Assembly (NCBI RefSeq): GCF_902825235.1
Contig: NZ_CADEAJ010000001.1
Location: 429,562 to 493,561, forward strand
Source of the DNA: Bartonella vinsonii subsp. vinsonii
Lineage (GTDB): Bacteria; Pseudomonadota; Alphaproteobacteria; Rhizobiales; Rhizobiaceae
DNA: 64,000 nucleotides
Direction of reading: 5' to 3'
The translations under genes and the position numbers were made by a program. Each line of letters starts with the position of its first letter. The first letter of the stretch is position 1. The notes under the pieces were generated by a model that saw only the letters and a program-made list of their open reading frames with translations, made no database searches and had not been told where the DNA came from. Positions 38,234 to 50,540 of the stretch are shown here, one piece after another.

Positions 38234-38810
38234 AAAATTTATTTTTGTGGGTTTAGCTGGTTTGCTTACGCTTTTGTGTGGGTGCATAGTGGAGCCACTT
38301 TATCGTGAAGAATCTCAGATTTCGACGACAATAAGTTCTGTGGATTCCGTTTTTGAGGATTCGTCTGCAAAACCAAAAGCTTTGAGTCTTTCCCAAAAGC
38401 TTGCTTCCATTGTTGTTGCAGAACCTTCAGATCGTTTTGGTCAAATGGTGCGCAATCATCTGCTGTTTCTTCTTTATGGAAATGGGCGGAAACCTTCTGC
38501 TCCGGCTTATCAATTGGCATTGCAAACATCCACATTCACACGAAATTCTGTACAAATAGAGATGGATCGCGATAGGAAAAGAGAGGGGCGGCCTTCTGTT
38601 GGAACCGTGATGGGGAAAGTTTCCTATGTTTTGCAAGATATGAAAAATGTTGTGATTGCCGAAAGCACGGTAAGCATGAGTGCATCTTTTGAACGGCTTC
38701 GCCAAGAATATGCAACTTTGCAAGCAGAAGAAGATGCGCAAAAACGTGTGGCTGAAGAATTAGCTGAAGAGATTCTCCTACTGCTTTCAAAAGATCTTTC
38801 ACATCATTAA
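38220..38810 (+). CDS. lptE: LPS-assembly lipoprotein LptE
   Basis: Outer-membrane lipoprotein that plugs the LptD barrel and helps insert lipopolysaccharide. The 196 residues start with a signal sequence and lipobox ending CGC (Cys22), then VEPLY, the usual RLPA/LptE opening, and a final helical Glu-rich segment. Position behind leuS supports the call. The last 4 bp overlap the convergent transaldolase gene. The holA gene that normally follows is absent. Confidence 0.88.
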   Translation: MSLFRKFIFVGLAGLLTLLCGCIVEPLYREESQISTTISSVDSVFEDSSAKPKALSLSQKLASIVVAEPSDRFGQMVRNHLLFLLYGNGRKPSAPAYQLALQTSTFTRNSVQIEMDRDRKREGRPSVGTVMGKVSYVLQDMKNVVIAESTVSMSASFERLRQEYATLQAEEDAQKRVAEELAEEILLLLSKDLSHH

Positions 38811-39460
38811 GCGATATTTTGTCCGGTTTTTTGCCAATCTTCTAGAAAGATTTGCAGACCTTTATCGGTTAAGGGGTGTTGGACCAGCGCTTTTAAGACT
38901 TTTGGTGGGACCGTTGCAACATCCGCACCACTCAAAGCTGCTTCTTTGACATGATTCACGGTGCGGATTGAGGCTGCTAAAATTTGTGTTGCAAAACCGT
39001 AGTTGTTGTAGATTGTACGAATTTCATGAAGCAGTTCAATGCCATCCATTCCGCAATCGTCAATTCTACCAATAAAAGGTGAAACAAATGTTGCACCTGC
39101 TTTGGCGGCTAAGAGAGCTTGATTGGCGGAAAAACAAAGTGTGAGATTTGTTTTTAATCCCTGTGTTGTAAGGGCTTTAGAGGCTTTTAATCCATCGAGC
39201 GTTAGGGGAAGCTTGATGCAAATATTATCAGCAATTTTTGCTAAAACAGCTGCTTCTTTCATCATACTTTCAAATTGAGTTGCTGTAACTTCGGCCGAAA
39301 CAGGGCCATCGACAAGCGCACAAATTTCTTTTGTAACTTCAAGAATATTGCGTCCCGATTTGAGTATAAGAGAGGGATTGGTGGTAACACCATCAACGAG
39401 GCTTAAATTTTGTAATTCTCGGATTTCTTCAATATCCGCACTATCCACAAAAAATTTCAT
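38807..39460 (-). CDS. tal: Transaldolase / fructose-6-phosphate aldolase family
   Basis: Small transaldolase of 217 residues. Its Schiff-base lysine is in CIKLPLT (Lys83), and it has the family start [13 protein letters not shown], the [13 protein letters not shown] motif, and [12 protein letters not shown]. Short members are either transaldolases of the pentose phosphate route or fructose-6-phosphate aldolases; the sequence alone does not decide. Relatives carry it near priA and atp genes, as here. Confidence 0.9.
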   Translation of the reverse strand: MKFFVDSADIEEIRELQNLSLVDGVTTNPSLILKSGRNILEVTKEICALVDGPVSAEVTATQFESMMKEAAVLAKIADNICIKLPLTLDGLKASKALTTQGLKTNLTLCFSANQALLAAKAGATFVSPFIGRIDDCGMDGIELLHEIRTIYNNYGFATQILAASIRTVNHVKEAALSGADVATVPPKVLKALVQHPLTDKGLQIFLEDWQKTGQNIA

Positions 39461-39934
39461 ATTCAGCCTCCTTGTTTTTGCGCTTTGTACTTCAAAGCTT
39501 CTGATGTTTTTCTCTCTTTTTAGTTATGCGCTCTTGTTTATCGCAAAAGCAAGAGGGAGGATGTATGTTATCCTATGATAAGTTGGAATATAAAAAGGGC
39601 AAAAATGGGGGAATGGAGAAAGCACACAATGGGTGAAGCATTTTGTTTGGCTGCTAGCACTTACGGTGTTCTTATGAAATGCTTATAATGATAGAGTTCT
39701 ATCTGTTGTGGGGGAAAGGCGCTCTTTTTTGTGTTTGAGGGGCATGATGAAGGAATCCTTACTTGCTGGCTGTTGTTGAGAGGGCATGCAATGATAAAGC
39801 ACGTAAAGGCTTTTTCATAATGACTTTAGAAGAAGCGAGGCTTTAAAAGAAATGCTATTAAAATAGACTGTAGAGGCATTTTTTGTATAAAGGGCTTGTC
39901 GTTGGTACAAAAGTAGTTGGTACAAAAGATAAAG
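39461..39934. other. Divergent intergenic region between tal and priA
   Basis: About 470 bp. A short direct repeat, TTGGTACAAAAG, occurs twice around 39900-39928 just before the priA start. Only very short open frames without support were seen. Confidence 0.5.
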
Positions 39935-42157
39935 ATGAGATCAAAGGTGATAGAGGACGTGACAGAGAAAAAGATTGTTTCCGTTTTGGTGCCTCTTCCT
40001 GTTTCTCAGGCTTATAGTTATGAAGTTCCCCCTTCACTGGAGTGTGAAGTTGGCTGTTTTGTTCGTGTTCCGGTGATGGGGCGCCAAGTCTGTGGTTTTG
40101 TGGTGGATGTTGAAGAGCAGACCACACAAGGTGGGGAAAAAGCTACAGCTGTGGCGCGTAAAAAATTACGCTCTGTCCTTCATGTTTTTGACTGTCCGCT
40201 CTTAAAGGCGGAGATGATGACATTTTTGCGTTTTGTAAGCCGCTATACAATGACACCTTTCGGTCTTGTTGCACGATTGGTTTTATGTGTGCCGGCTGCT
40301 TTAGAACCCGAAGCACCAATGCTGGGCTTGCGGTATTGTGGAGGAGATGTGGAGCGTCTCACACCAGCACGGTCACGGGTTTTGGCGTTGGCGCGTGATG
40401 GTGGGATTTGGACCCGTTCTGGTCTGGCGCATGCGGCAGGAACTTCTGTTTCTGTTGTTGAGGGGTTGAAAGCGCTTGGGGTATTTGAAGATGTTATGGT
40501 GCCGGCTCCTGCTCTTGTGGCGTTGCCCAATCCTGATTTTTGTCCCCCTCAGTTGGAAGGAGCGCAGAGTAAGGCCGCACAACTTTTGCGAGAGGGCGTT
40601 TTGTCTTCTCAGTTTCAAGTTTTTCTGCTTGAGGGTGTTACTGGATCGGGAAAGACAGAAGTTTATTTTGAGGCGGTTGCGCAGGCACTCACAAATGGCA
40701 AGCAAGTTTTGATTTTGTTGCCGGAAATTGCTTTAACACAACAATTTTTAGATCGGTTTCATGCGCGTTTTGGGGCATCCGCAGCGGAGTGGCATTCAGA
40801 TTTGGCGCCACGGCGTCGGGAACGTGTGTGGCGGCAAGTTGCAGAAGGGCGGGTGCGGGTGGTTGCTGGAGCGCGTTCGGCGCTTTTTCTCCCCTTTCCA
40901 GAGCTTGGCTTAATTGTGGTGGATGAAGAACATGATAGTGCTTATAAACAAGAAGAGCGCGTTTTTTATCATGCACGTGATATGGCGGTTGCACGGGGCT
41001 CTTTCGAGAATTTTCCTGTAATTTTATCTTCAGCAACACCATCGATTGAAAGCCAAGCAAATGTTTTGTGGGGACGTTATCAACGGGTCAATTTGCCATC
41101 ACGTTTTAACGCGGCGGCACTTCCACGGTTGCGGGTGGTTGATATGCGTAAAGGAGGAGTGCAAAGGGGACGCTTTATTTCCTCTGTTCTTGAAGGGGCT
41201 CTGACAAAAACCATCGAGAAGGGTGAACAGGCGCTGCTTTTTCTCAATCGACGTGGGTATGCGCCTTTGACTTTGTGTCGGGTTTGTGGACATCGTTTTC
41301 AGTGTACAGATTGTTCAAGTTGGTTGGTTGAGCATCGTTTACACGGGCAGCTTAAGTGTCATCATTGTGGGTATCATCAGCCAATTCCAGAAGCGTGTCC
41401 TGAATGTGGGACTTTAGATCATCTCGTGGCTTGTGGACCGGGAGTGGAAAGAATTGCTGAGGAAACACAAAAACTTTTTCCACAGGCCCGATTATTGATT
41501 CTTTCAACTGATCTTAAAGGGGGCATTGGTCAGTTGCGGCGTGAATTGCAAGCGATTGCCAATGGTGAGGTAGACATTATTATTGGTACGCAGCTTGTCG
41601 CTAAGGGGCACCATTTTCCTGGGTTGTCGCTGGTTGGAGTGATTGATGCTGATCTTGGTCTTGCCAATGGTGATTTACGGGCGGCGGAGCGCACTTTTCA
41701 ACTCTTATCTCAGGTCACAGGAAGAGCAGGGCGTATAGGGTTAGAGAGTGTAGGATTATTGCAAACTTATCAACCTGATCATCCCGTGATCCAAGCTTTG
41801 CTTTCTCAACAATGTGAGGATTTTTACACGCATGAAATTGCTGCGCGGCAGCATTATCATCTTCCACCTTATGGGCGGCTTGCTTCTTTGATTGTGTCTT
41901 CAGAAAAACGCCAAGCGGCGGAACATTATGCGCGGGCGTTGCGCCAAGTGGCTCCACGGGAAAAAAACATCTCTGTTATGGGACCAGCAGAAGCACCATT
42001 AGCTCTGATTCGAGGACGTTATCGTTTTCGGCTTTTGCTCCAGGGACAGCGTTCCTTTGATGTACAAGGGTTTATTCGTACGATGCTTGCAAATGCTCCT
42101 AAAATGCCATCTTCTGTTCGGGTGCAGATTGATATTGATCCGCAAAGTTTTCTCTGA
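39935..42157 (+). CDS. priA: Primosomal helicase PriA
   Basis: 3'-5' DNA helicase that restarts stalled forks by loading the primosome. The protein of about 740 residues has an N-terminal 3'BD (VLVPLPVSQAYSYEVP), Walker A GVTGSGKTE near residue 235, the DEEH box with YKQEE, the four zinc-binding cysteine pairs between CRVCGHRFQCTDC and CPECG, and the helicase motif VTGRAGR. The start is uncertain: a TTG at 39917, this ATG, and a GTG ten codons later are all open. Confidence 0.94.
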   Translation: MRSKVIEDVTEKKIVSVLVPLPVSQAYSYEVPPSLECEVGCFVRVPVMGRQVCGFVVDVEEQTTQGGEKATAVARKKLRSVLHVFDCPLLKAEMMTFLRFVSRYTMTPFGLVARLVLCVPAALEPEAPMLGLRYCGGDVERLTPARSRVLALARDGGIWTRSGLAHAAGTSVSVVEGLKALGVFEDVMVPAPALVALPNPDFCPPQLEGAQSKAAQLLREGVLSSQFQVFLLEGVTGSGKTEVYFEAVAQALTNGKQVLILLPEIALTQQFLDRFHARFGASAAEWHSDLAPRRRERVWRQVAEGRVRVVAGARSALFLPFPELGLIVVDEEHDSAYKQEERVFYHARDMAVARGSFENFPVILSSATPSIESQANVLWGRYQRVNLPSRFNAAALPRLRVVDMRKGGVQRGRFISSVLEGALTKTIEKGEQALLFLNRRGYAPLTLCRVCGHRFQCTDCSSWLVEHRLHGQLKCHHCGYHQPIPEACPECGTLDHLVACGPGVERIAEETQKLFPQARLLILSTDLKGGIGQLRRELQAIANGEVDIIIGTQLVAKGHHFPGLSLVGVIDADLGLANGDLRAAERTFQLLSQVTGRAGRIGLESVGLLQTYQPDHPVIQALLSQQCEDFYTHEIAARQHYHLPPYGRLASLIVSSEKRQAAEHYARALRQVAPREKNISVMGPAEAPLALIRGRYRFRLLLQGQRSFDVQGFIRTMLANAPKMPSSVRVQIDIDPQSFL

Positions 42158-42657
42158 AAACACTACAAATATAATAAGGTAAGAGAATGGGGGGATTGGC
42201 AAGATGCTTGAAGGAGAGAGAATGAAAAGATCTCTTTTCTGCTTTTTAAAGAAGAATAGAGATTCATTATTGTTTGCTTATTCTTTTGAAGCAATGAGGT
42301 TTTCTGTAGATGGAGCTTTTCTGATAAGCAGCATTTTGCTTTTGTTATCAGATCATTTGTAAAGTACAGATAAAGAGACTTGAAAAATCTATCAGGAAAT
42401 GTCAAAAAGAAACGTAAGAAAAACTGTGGTGATAACTTGCATATCTAAAAAACTGTTTTTAAAAATATTTTGAAGATTTTATAGGAAATTTTCAGAAAGC
42501 ATCGATTTGAAGTGTTGCGAGTCGATTGTGTCTATGCTAGAAACCAAAAAGTTTTTTGTTCCAAATTTTAAGAGGAAGATTCTTAAAATTCGGGGTGTCT
42601 GATTTATTTCATCTGATAATTATCAGAGAGTCGCTCAAGGGAAAGAGGCGGTATTTC
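42158..42657. other. Intergenic region between priA and atpH
   Basis: About 500 bp that should include the atp operon promoter. It holds one small open frame with a strong ribosome-binding site (listed separately). The atpH frame is open back to 42556, but its conserved part starts later. Confidence 0.5.
42222..42362 (+). CDS. Possible 46-residue small protein
   Basis: An ATG six bases behind AAGGAGAG opens 46 codons, beginning MKRSLFCFLKKN and ending in a hydrophobic helix AFLISSILLLLSDHL. An in-frame ATG at 42204 would add six residues. The ribosome-binding site and hydrophobic tail are suggestive, but nothing else supports translation and I recognise no family. Confidence 0.25.
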   Translation: MKRSLFCFLKKNRDSLLFAYSFEAMRFSVDGAFLISSILLLLSDHL

Positions 42658-43242
42658 GTGTCGGATTCATTTTCTCTTATACCGCTGCCATTGGTAGATC
42701 AACGCTATGCGCAAGCGCTTTTTGATTCCGTTCAAGAAGCGGGAGTCGTTGAAAAGGTTGAAAAGGCAGCGGCATCTTTTTTACTTGTCTTGGATCAAAA
42801 TGAAGACTTAAAACGCTTTGTGCAGAGTCCATTCTTTTCGGTAAAAGAGCAGGTTAAAGTGATGCGTTCTGTCTTTGAGTGCATGAAGTTTGATGATAAG
42901 AGTGCCGGTCAGATTTTTGGTGACTTTTTGCGCGTTGTCGTAGTAAACCGTCGGCTTGGTGCTTTGTCTGGTATTTTACATGCTTTTCAACGCCGTGTTG
43001 CTCTTTTTCGGAGAGAAAATTCGGCGCAGATTGTTTCTGCTCGTCCGTTGAGTTCTCAACAAGAACAAGAATTGCGCGTGGCTTTGGAAGGTGTCGTTGG
43101 GGGAAAAATTTTGCTATACACCCTTGTGGATCCAACAATTCTTGGTGGATTGGTCATTCGTGTGGGGTCGTCTCAGATTGATACGTCTCTTGCAACAAAA
43201 TTATCTTCACTTAAGCTTGCATTGAAAAAAGAGGTCAGTTGA
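42658..43242 (+). CDS. atpH: ATP synthase delta subunit
   Basis: Peripheral-stalk subunit that clamps F1 to the membrane part. The GTG at 42658 is preferred: it follows AGAGGCGG and gives a 194-residue protein starting [21 protein letters not shown], the usual position of the conserved RYAQAL. A longer frame from 42556 would add 34 unlikely residues. The C-terminus [19 protein letters not shown] is diagnostic. The stop overlaps the atpA ATG as TGATG-type coupling. Confidence 0.93.
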   Translation: MSDSFSLIPLPLVDQRYAQALFDSVQEAGVVEKVEKAAASFLLVLDQNEDLKRFVQSPFFSVKEQVKVMRSVFECMKFDDKSAGQIFGDFLRVVVVNRRLGALSGILHAFQRRVALFRRENSAQIVSARPLSSQQEQELRVALEGVVGGKILLYTLVDPTILGGLVIRVGSSQIDTSLATKLSSLKLALKKEVS

Positions 43243-44777
43243 TGGATATTAGACCATCTGAAATTTCAAAAATTCTCAAAGAGCAAATCAGAAACTTTGA
43301 CCAAAAGGCTGAAGTTTCAGAGATTGGTTGGGTTTTGTCTGTGGGAGATGGTATCGCCCGCGTTTACGGTTTGGATAATGTCCAAGCAGGGGAAATGGTT
43401 GCCTTTTCAAATGGCGTGCGCGGAATGGCACTGAATTTGGAGATCGATAATGTCGGCGTGGTGATTTTCGGATCAGATCGTGATATTCGTGAAGGTGATA
43501 CCGTTAAACGGTTAGGTACTATTGTTGATGTTCCTGTCGGTCCTGCACTCCTTGGCCGTGTTGTTGATGCATTGGGAAATCCTATAGACGGTAAGGGCCC
43601 CATTAAAGCAACAGAACGTCGTCGTGTGGATGTTAAGGCTCCGGGAATTATTCCACGTCAGTCAGTGTATGAGCCAATGTCTACCGGATTGAAAGCTATT
43701 GATGCACTCATTCCTATCGGACGGGGACAGCGTGAATTGGTGATTGGAGATCGGCAAACGGGAAAAACCGCGATTTTGCTCGATGCATTTTTAAATCAAA
43801 AGCCATTCCACGAAAAAGGTGCTGGAAAAGACCAAGATAAAGTCTATTGTATCTATGTTGCCATTGGTCAAAAACGTTCAACTGTAGCGCAATTTGTTAA
43901 AGTTTTGGAAGAGCGTGGTGCGCTTGAATATTCAATCATTGTTGCAGCTACCGCTTCTGATCCTGCTCCATTGCAATTTATCGCACCTCTTGCCGGATGT
44001 GCAATGGGGGAATATTTCCGTGACAATGGTCAACATGCTTTGATTGGATATGATGATCTTTCCAAACAGGCAGTTGCTTATCGCCAAATGTCCCTTTTGC
44101 TGCGTCGTCCGCCTGGTCGTGAAGCTTACCCTGGGGATGTCTTCTATCTCCATTCGCGCCTTTTAGAACGGGCTGCAAAGCTCAATGCTGAAAATGGTTC
44201 TGGATCTTTGACGGCGTTGCCTGTTATTGAAACACAGGCAAATGACGTTTCTGCTTATATTCCCACCAATGTGATTTCAATCACCGATGGGCAAATTTTT
44301 CTGGAAACCAATTTATTCTATCAGGGAATTCGTCCTGCTGTAAATGTTGGTCTTTCTGTATCACGTGTTGGTTCTGCTGCACAGATTAAGGCGATGAAGC
44401 AGGTTGCTGGTTCAATCAAAGGTGAATTGGCACAATATCGCGAAATGGCAGCTTTTGCGCAGTTTGGTTCCGATTTGGATGCCTCAACGCAGCGTCTTTT
44501 AAATCGTGGAGCGCGTTTGACAGAGTTGTTGAAGCAGCCGCAATTTTCTCCGCTCAAAACGGAAGAACAGGTTGTTGTTATTTTTGCCGGTGTGAATGGT
44601 TATCTTGATTCCTTGGCAGTTTCTGATGTTTCTCGATTTGAGCAGGGGCTGTTGACTCTTTTCCGGAGTGATCACCAAGATCTTTTGAAAGCAATAGCAG
44701 ATCAAAAGCAGATAACCGATGAACTTAAGGAAAAGTTAAACACTGTCCTTAAGAGTTATGCGAAGAATTTTTCGTAA
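43242..44777 (+). CDS. atpA: ATP synthase alpha subunit
   Basis: Non-catalytic nucleotide-binding subunit of the F1 hexamer. The 511 residues begin [16 protein letters not shown]. The P-loop GDRQTGKTA lies near residue 169, and the alpha signature [17 protein letters not shown] near 365. The ATG overlaps the atpH stop. Confidence 0.98.
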   Translation: MDIRPSEISKILKEQIRNFDQKAEVSEIGWVLSVGDGIARVYGLDNVQAGEMVAFSNGVRGMALNLEIDNVGVVIFGSDRDIREGDTVKRLGTIVDVPVGPALLGRVVDALGNPIDGKGPIKATERRRVDVKAPGIIPRQSVYEPMSTGLKAIDALIPIGRGQRELVIGDRQTGKTAILLDAFLNQKPFHEKGAGKDQDKVYCIYVAIGQKRSTVAQFVKVLEERGALEYSIIVAATASDPAPLQFIAPLAGCAMGEYFRDNGQHALIGYDDLSKQAVAYRQMSLLLRRPPGREAYPGDVFYLHSRLLERAAKLNAENGSGSLTALPVIETQANDVSAYIPTNVISITDGQIFLETNLFYQGIRPAVNVGLSVSRVGSAAQIKAMKQVAGSIKGELAQYREMAAFAQFGSDLDASTQRLLNRGARLTELLKQPQFSPLKTEEQVVVIFAGVNGYLDSLAVSDVSRFEQGLLTLFRSDHQDLLKAIADQKQITDELKEKLNTVLKSYAKNFS

Positions 44778-44797
44778 TGAATTGATGGAATGCTTGA

Positions 44798-45709
44798 ATG
44801 GCGTCGTTGAAGGATCTGAGAGACCGTATCGCCTCGGTTAAGGCAACCCAGAAGATTACAAAAGCTATGCAAATGGTTGCAGCAGCAAGGTTGCACCGTG
44901 CGCAAGAGGCAGCTGAATCTGCACGCCCTTATGCCACGCGGATGGCCGCTATTTTAGCCAATGTTGCTGCTGATGTTGATGGAATCGATGCTCCCCCTCT
45001 CATGCGTGGGACTGGTCGTGATGATGTGCATCTTTTGGTGGTCTGTACCGCTGAGCGTGGATTGTGTGGTGCTTTTAATGTGCAAATTGCCCGTTGTGCG
45101 CGCGAAAAAATTAAGGCACTTCTTGCTGCCGGTAAAATCGTCAAAATTTTGACCGTGGGTAAAAAGGGAGCAGATATTTTATCACGCGATTACAAAGCTT
45201 TGATGATTGATCACATTGATTTGCATTCTGTAAAGCGCATTGGTTTTACAGAAGCAGTGATGATTAGCCAGCGGGTTATTGATTTGTTCAATGAGGGTGC
45301 ATTCGATGTTTGTACGCTCTTTTATTCTGAATTTGTTTCGGTGATCAATCAACGTCCAACTGCTTTTGGTTTGATCCCTATGATTTCTTCCAAAGAGTCT
45401 CTTGAAACAAAAGAGACTGTTGAGAAAAATGGTAAAAACGCAGATTTACAATCGATTGTTTATGAATATGAGCCCGATGCAGCTTCTCTTTTAGAGACAC
45501 TCGTACCGCGCAATCTTTCCGTGCAAATCTTTCGGGCTTTGCTTGAAAATGTTGCGGGTGAAATGGGTGCAAAGATGACAGCTATGGACAATGCATCTCG
45601 TAATGCGGGTGAAATGATTAATAAATTGACGGTGGCTTATAATCGTCAGCGTCAGGCACAAATCACAACAGAGTTGATCGAAATTATTGCGGGCGCAGAA
45701 GCGCTTTAA
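44798..45709 (+). CDS. atpG: ATP synthase gamma subunit
   Basis: Central rotor shaft of F1. The 303 residues show the N-terminal helix [20 protein letters not shown], the middle RGLCGAFN, and the C-terminal [21 protein letters not shown] helix that enters the hexamer core. It lies 20 bp after atpA. Confidence 0.97.
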   Translation: MASLKDLRDRIASVKATQKITKAMQMVAAARLHRAQEAAESARPYATRMAAILANVAADVDGIDAPPLMRGTGRDDVHLLVVCTAERGLCGAFNVQIARCAREKIKALLAAGKIVKILTVGKKGADILSRDYKALMIDHIDLHSVKRIGFTEAVMISQRVIDLFNEGAFDVCTLFYSEFVSVINQRPTAFGLIPMISSKESLETKETVEKNGKNADLQSIVYEYEPDAASLLETLVPRNLSVQIFRALLENVAGEMGAKMTAMDNASRNAGEMINKLTVAYNRQRQAQITTELIEIIAGAEAL

Positions 45710-45722
45710 ACGGAAAAGGTAA

Positions 45723-47345
<1,623 letters not shown>

Positions 47346-47417
47346 GAAGCAGTGTGTAACGAATGCTTGTTGTAGAAAGGACAAGAGGTCTTTATCTCGA
47401 GCTTCGTGGAGGTTACT

Positions 47418-47831
47418 ATGGAAAACAATAGAGTAGAGTGTTTTTTATTTGAGCTTGTGTCGCCTGAGAAACTTGTGTTTTCAGAACAAGCGATCTCTGT
47501 TGTTCTTCCTTCAGCATCAGGGGCTCTAACAGTTATGGCGCATCATGCGCCTTTGGTAGCAAGCATTGTTTTGGGGAGTGTTCGTGTCCTCACTTCTTCA
47601 GGGGAAAAGCTGTTTGCTGTTTGCGGGGGCGTTGCAAATATTACCTTTTCAGGTTGTTCACTTTTGGTAGAAAAAGTGGTGGCGGTTGAGCATCTTTCTT
47701 TTGATGCCTTGGAACAGCAGATTTTGCAGGTTCGAGCGACATTAGAAGGCATTTCAAGTGATGAGGCAAATCGTAAGGTAGAAGAGCTTTTTCATCAACT
47801 GGCAGCTGGTGCTGGGGTGATAGAGGCGTAA
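47418..47831 (+). CDS. atpC: ATP synthase epsilon subunit
   Basis: Regulatory rotor subunit that can inhibit ATP hydrolysis. The ATG at 47418 sits ideally behind GGAGG; an upstream in-frame GTG is rejected. The 137 residues have the beta-sandwich pattern FELVSPEKLVFSEQA, GALTVMAHHAPL and GGVANI. It closes the atpHAGDC operon. The Fo genes are not in this window, as usual for this group. Confidence 0.95.
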   Translation: MENNRVECFLFELVSPEKLVFSEQAISVVLPSASGALTVMAHHAPLVASIVLGSVRVLTSSGEKLFAVCGGVANITFSGCSLLVEKVVAVEHLSFDALEQQILQVRATLEGISSDEANRKVEELFHQLAAGAGVIEA

Positions 47832-47855
47832 AGGGATTATACAGGAAAAGGCGAC

Positions 47856-49487
47856 ATGAGCGGAAAAAAAAGTACGGTTATGTCTGCTAAAAAAGGAGGG
47901 AAGCCTTTCCCTCATCCAGGTCGTGTTTTTGCAGGGCCCTTGCCAAAATGTTTTGTTTATATTTTTGCCTCTCTTATTCTGCAATGGGCTTATGGCTTAG
48001 GGGCCAATGTTGTTCAGTCTAACATTGTGCATCTTACTGGCGATTTCCACGCAACTCTGACAGAAACCACATGGTTGGTTGCTGCCTATATGGCACCAAA
48101 TGTGAGTGTTGCGATCATGTTGATCAAAATCCGCTACCAATTTGGCCTTCGTGCTTTTGCCGAATTATCAATCCTTGGCTTCGTTTTGGTTTGTGTTTTA
48201 CAGCTCTTTGTGACGGATTTGCGTTCCGCGCTGATTATTCGCTTTTTTGCTGGTATTGCTGCCGCCCCTTTGGCTTCGCTTGCACTTCTTTATATGATGG
48301 AAGCTTTTGCACCAGCAAAAAAGTTTACTGTTGCTCTGAGTTTGAATTATATGAATGCGGCTTTAGCTGTTCCTCTCTCGCGTTTGATTTCACCTGATTT
48401 ACTGGAAAATGGTGGGTTTTCTAGTCTTTCTGCACTGGAAATGGGACTGGTTCTTATCAGTTTGGGTTGTATTTTTTCTCTTCCACTTACCCCTGTTGTT
48501 CGTAATAAGGTCATTCAGAAATTAGATTGGCTAAGCTACAGCTTGATTGCATTTGGCTTGGGGCTTAATGCAGTGGTTATGTCTGTTGGTATATTATATT
48601 GGTGGTATGAAGCACCATGGATTGGTTGGGGACTTGCGCTTGCTGTTTCTTCTTTGGTTATTGCAATTATTATTGAACTGAATAGAGAAAAACCATTAAT
48701 TGATTTACGCTGGCTTTTCAGTAAAGAAATGCTCCAATCTGTTCTCATTTTATTTGTTTTTCACGTGTTCTTATTAGAGCGATCAAATTTAGCAGCAGGT
48801 TTTTTTAGCCTTTTTGGTTTGTTTAATCGTGAGATGGCACCCATGTATCTTGCGGTTGTAGGGGGTGTGCTTTTGGGAGGAGCCGTTTGTGTTCTTTTTT
48901 TACGTGAGGGACGTGAGGATTATTTTTATTTATTATCTTTGGGTTGTTTGGCGCTTGGTGCTTATTTAGATAGTTATGTCAATCATTTAACGCGCCCACA
49001 AGATATGATGTTGAGTCAAGGGTTGGTGAGTTTTAGTTACGCGCTTTTTTTACCTCCTGCTCTGTCGAGGGGGTTTGTGATAGCCGGTGTGCGAGGACCG
49101 CGTTACGTTTTGAGTTTTATTGCTATTTTTCTGCTGACACAAGTTACAGGCGGGTTGATGGGGTCAGCTTTTTTTGGCAGTCTGCAGTTTTTTTTCGCTC
49201 ATAAGAATTTTGAGTCTTTAACACAAAATATTGTTATTACGGATCCGCTTATTTCAGGGGAGGTTAATACCTTATTTTCGTCCTCTTATAGTGTTTCCCT
49301 TCCCAATGTTTTAGCGGATGGGCAAGGAGCAAATAAACTACTCATTGAAAAGTTTAAGTTAACAGCAAATATTTTCGCTTATGGAGATGTTTTTCGACTT
49401 TATTTTTATATTGCAATGGGTGTATTTGCTATTTTTCTTGTTAAAATATTTGTCAAGTCATGCTCTTTGCCCAGATGCAAAAAGTAG
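47856..49487 (+). CDS. Major facilitator superfamily exporter (DHA2/EmrB-like)
   Basis: A 543-residue inner-membrane transporter with about 13-14 hydrophobic spans. The opening LTGDFHATLTETTWLVAAYM matches the DHA2 drug:H+ antiporter start, though the usual motif C is not clear. Late in the protein a soluble loop lies between the last two spans, as in EmrB relatives. It starts 24 bp after atpC behind AGGAAAAGG, so read-through from the atp operon is possible. It pairs with the adaptor gene that follows. Confidence 0.82.
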   Translation: MSGKKSTVMSAKKGGKPFPHPGRVFAGPLPKCFVYIFASLILQWAYGLGANVVQSNIVHLTGDFHATLTETTWLVAAYMAPNVSVAIMLIKIRYQFGLRAFAELSILGFVLVCVLQLFVTDLRSALIIRFFAGIAAAPLASLALLYMMEAFAPAKKFTVALSLNYMNAALAVPLSRLISPDLLENGGFSSLSALEMGLVLISLGCIFSLPLTPVVRNKVIQKLDWLSYSLIAFGLGLNAVVMSVGILYWWYEAPWIGWGLALAVSSLVIAIIIELNREKPLIDLRWLFSKEMLQSVLILFVFHVFLLERSNLAAGFFSLFGLFNREMAPMYLAVVGGVLLGGAVCVLFLREGREDYFYLLSLGCLALGAYLDSYVNHLTRPQDMMLSQGLVSFSYALFLPPALSRGFVIAGVRGPRYVLSFIAIFLLTQVTGGLMGSAFFGSLQFFFAHKNFESLTQNIVITDPLISGEVNTLFSSSYSVSLPNVLADGQGANKLLIEKFKLTANIFAYGDVFRLYFYIAMGVFAIFLVKIFVKSCSLPRCKK

Positions 49488-49535
49488 GGCGATGCCCATG
49501 GTAGGGTAATATCATAAAAGAGAGGGATGCAAAAA

Positions 49536-50540
49536 ATGATAAAATTACTACGGTCAAAAGCGACGCTTATTGCATTCTTCTCTGGGGTTATTGGTGTTTT
49601 ATTAATTTTATGGGCTTGGAAACTTCCTCCTTTTGTTAGCACCATTCAAATGACCGATAATGCTTCCATTAAGGGGAATGTGATCTTAGTGAGTTCACGG
49701 ACCTCTGGAGTGATTTCACGGATTTATGTGCAAGATTATCAACGCGTTGAAAAGGGAATGCTTCTCTTTGAACTCGATGATTCTCTTTTTCGTCAACAAC
49801 TTGCAAGGGCACAGGCTGTTCTGGATGCAAAAAATGCAAAACTTGAAAGTGTTGTCTTTCAGGATAAGCTTTTGCAAGGGGAAATTAATACAGCAGAAGC
49901 AGAATTGGCGCGATCGCGTGCATTTACCAATGTTCTTCCTGAAAGCAAGAAACTCGGTTTTGGTGATGCTAGCAATGCCGTTTCTCGTCCTCTTTCCCAA
50001 TTGTTGGCAGCACTTGAAACAAAACGGCAATTGCAAAAACAATTAGATCTTGAACGGAAAAATTTAGAGTCAGAGGTTGCAGAAGCAAAAGTTGGTGTTG
50101 AATTGGCTAAGCTCAATTTGGAGCATACGAAGATTTTATCTCCTAGAACAGGAACTGTTGGATTGGTTGGTGCGCGGGTAGGACAATATGTTTTGCCTGG
50201 TACGCAATTGGTGTCGGTCATTTCTAATGATGTTTGGGTTATCGCCAATTATAAGGAAACACAGCTTTCTCAAATGCGTGTGGGGCAACCGGTTATTTTC
50301 TCTGTTGATGCACTGGACAATAAAAAATTAACAGGGCGTGTGGTTCGTTTTGCACCCGCAACAGGTTCAGAATTTTCCCTCTTAAAAACAGATACAACAA
50401 TTGGAAATTTTATTAAAATTGCGCAACGTATTTCGGTGCATATTGCTTTAGATCCTGGACAAGAGGGGATTGAAAAACTCATCCCTGGAATGTCTGTCGT
50501 CACCTATGTGGATACTTCACAACGCGCTTCTGGAGGTTAA
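49536..50540 (+). CDS. HlyD/EmrA-type membrane fusion protein
   Basis: Periplasmic adaptor of 334 residues with one N-terminal span (about 10-30). A lipoyl half motif (NASIKGNVILVSSRTSGVI) follows, then a coiled-coil hairpin (residues 85-180), the second half LSPRTGTVGLVGARVGQYV, and a beta-barrel with VWVIANYKETQLSQMRVGQP, typical of EmrA. The ATG at 49536 has better spacing from GAGAGGG than the one at 49527. With the upstream MFS gene it forms a two-gene export system. Confidence 0.88.
   Translation: MIKLLRSKATLIAFFSGVIGVLLILWAWKLPPFVSTIQMTDNASIKGNVILVSSRTSGVISRIYVQDYQRVEKGMLLFELDDSLFRQQLARAQAVLDAKNAKLESVVFQDKLLQGEINTAEAELARSRAFTNVLPESKKLGFGDASNAVSRPLSQLLAALETKRQLQKQLDLERKNLESEVAEAKVGVELAKLNLEHTKILSPRTGTVGLVGARVGQYVLPGTQLVSVISNDVWVIANYKETQLSQMRVGQPVIFSVDALDNKKLTGRVVRFAPATGSEFSLLKTDTTIGNFIKIAQRISVHIALDPGQEGIEKLIPGMSVVTYVDTSQRASGG

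Noticed and set aside
42556..42657. 34-residue N-terminal extension of atpH
   Set aside because: The conserved delta-subunit start lies after the GTG at 42658, which has its own ribosome-binding site.
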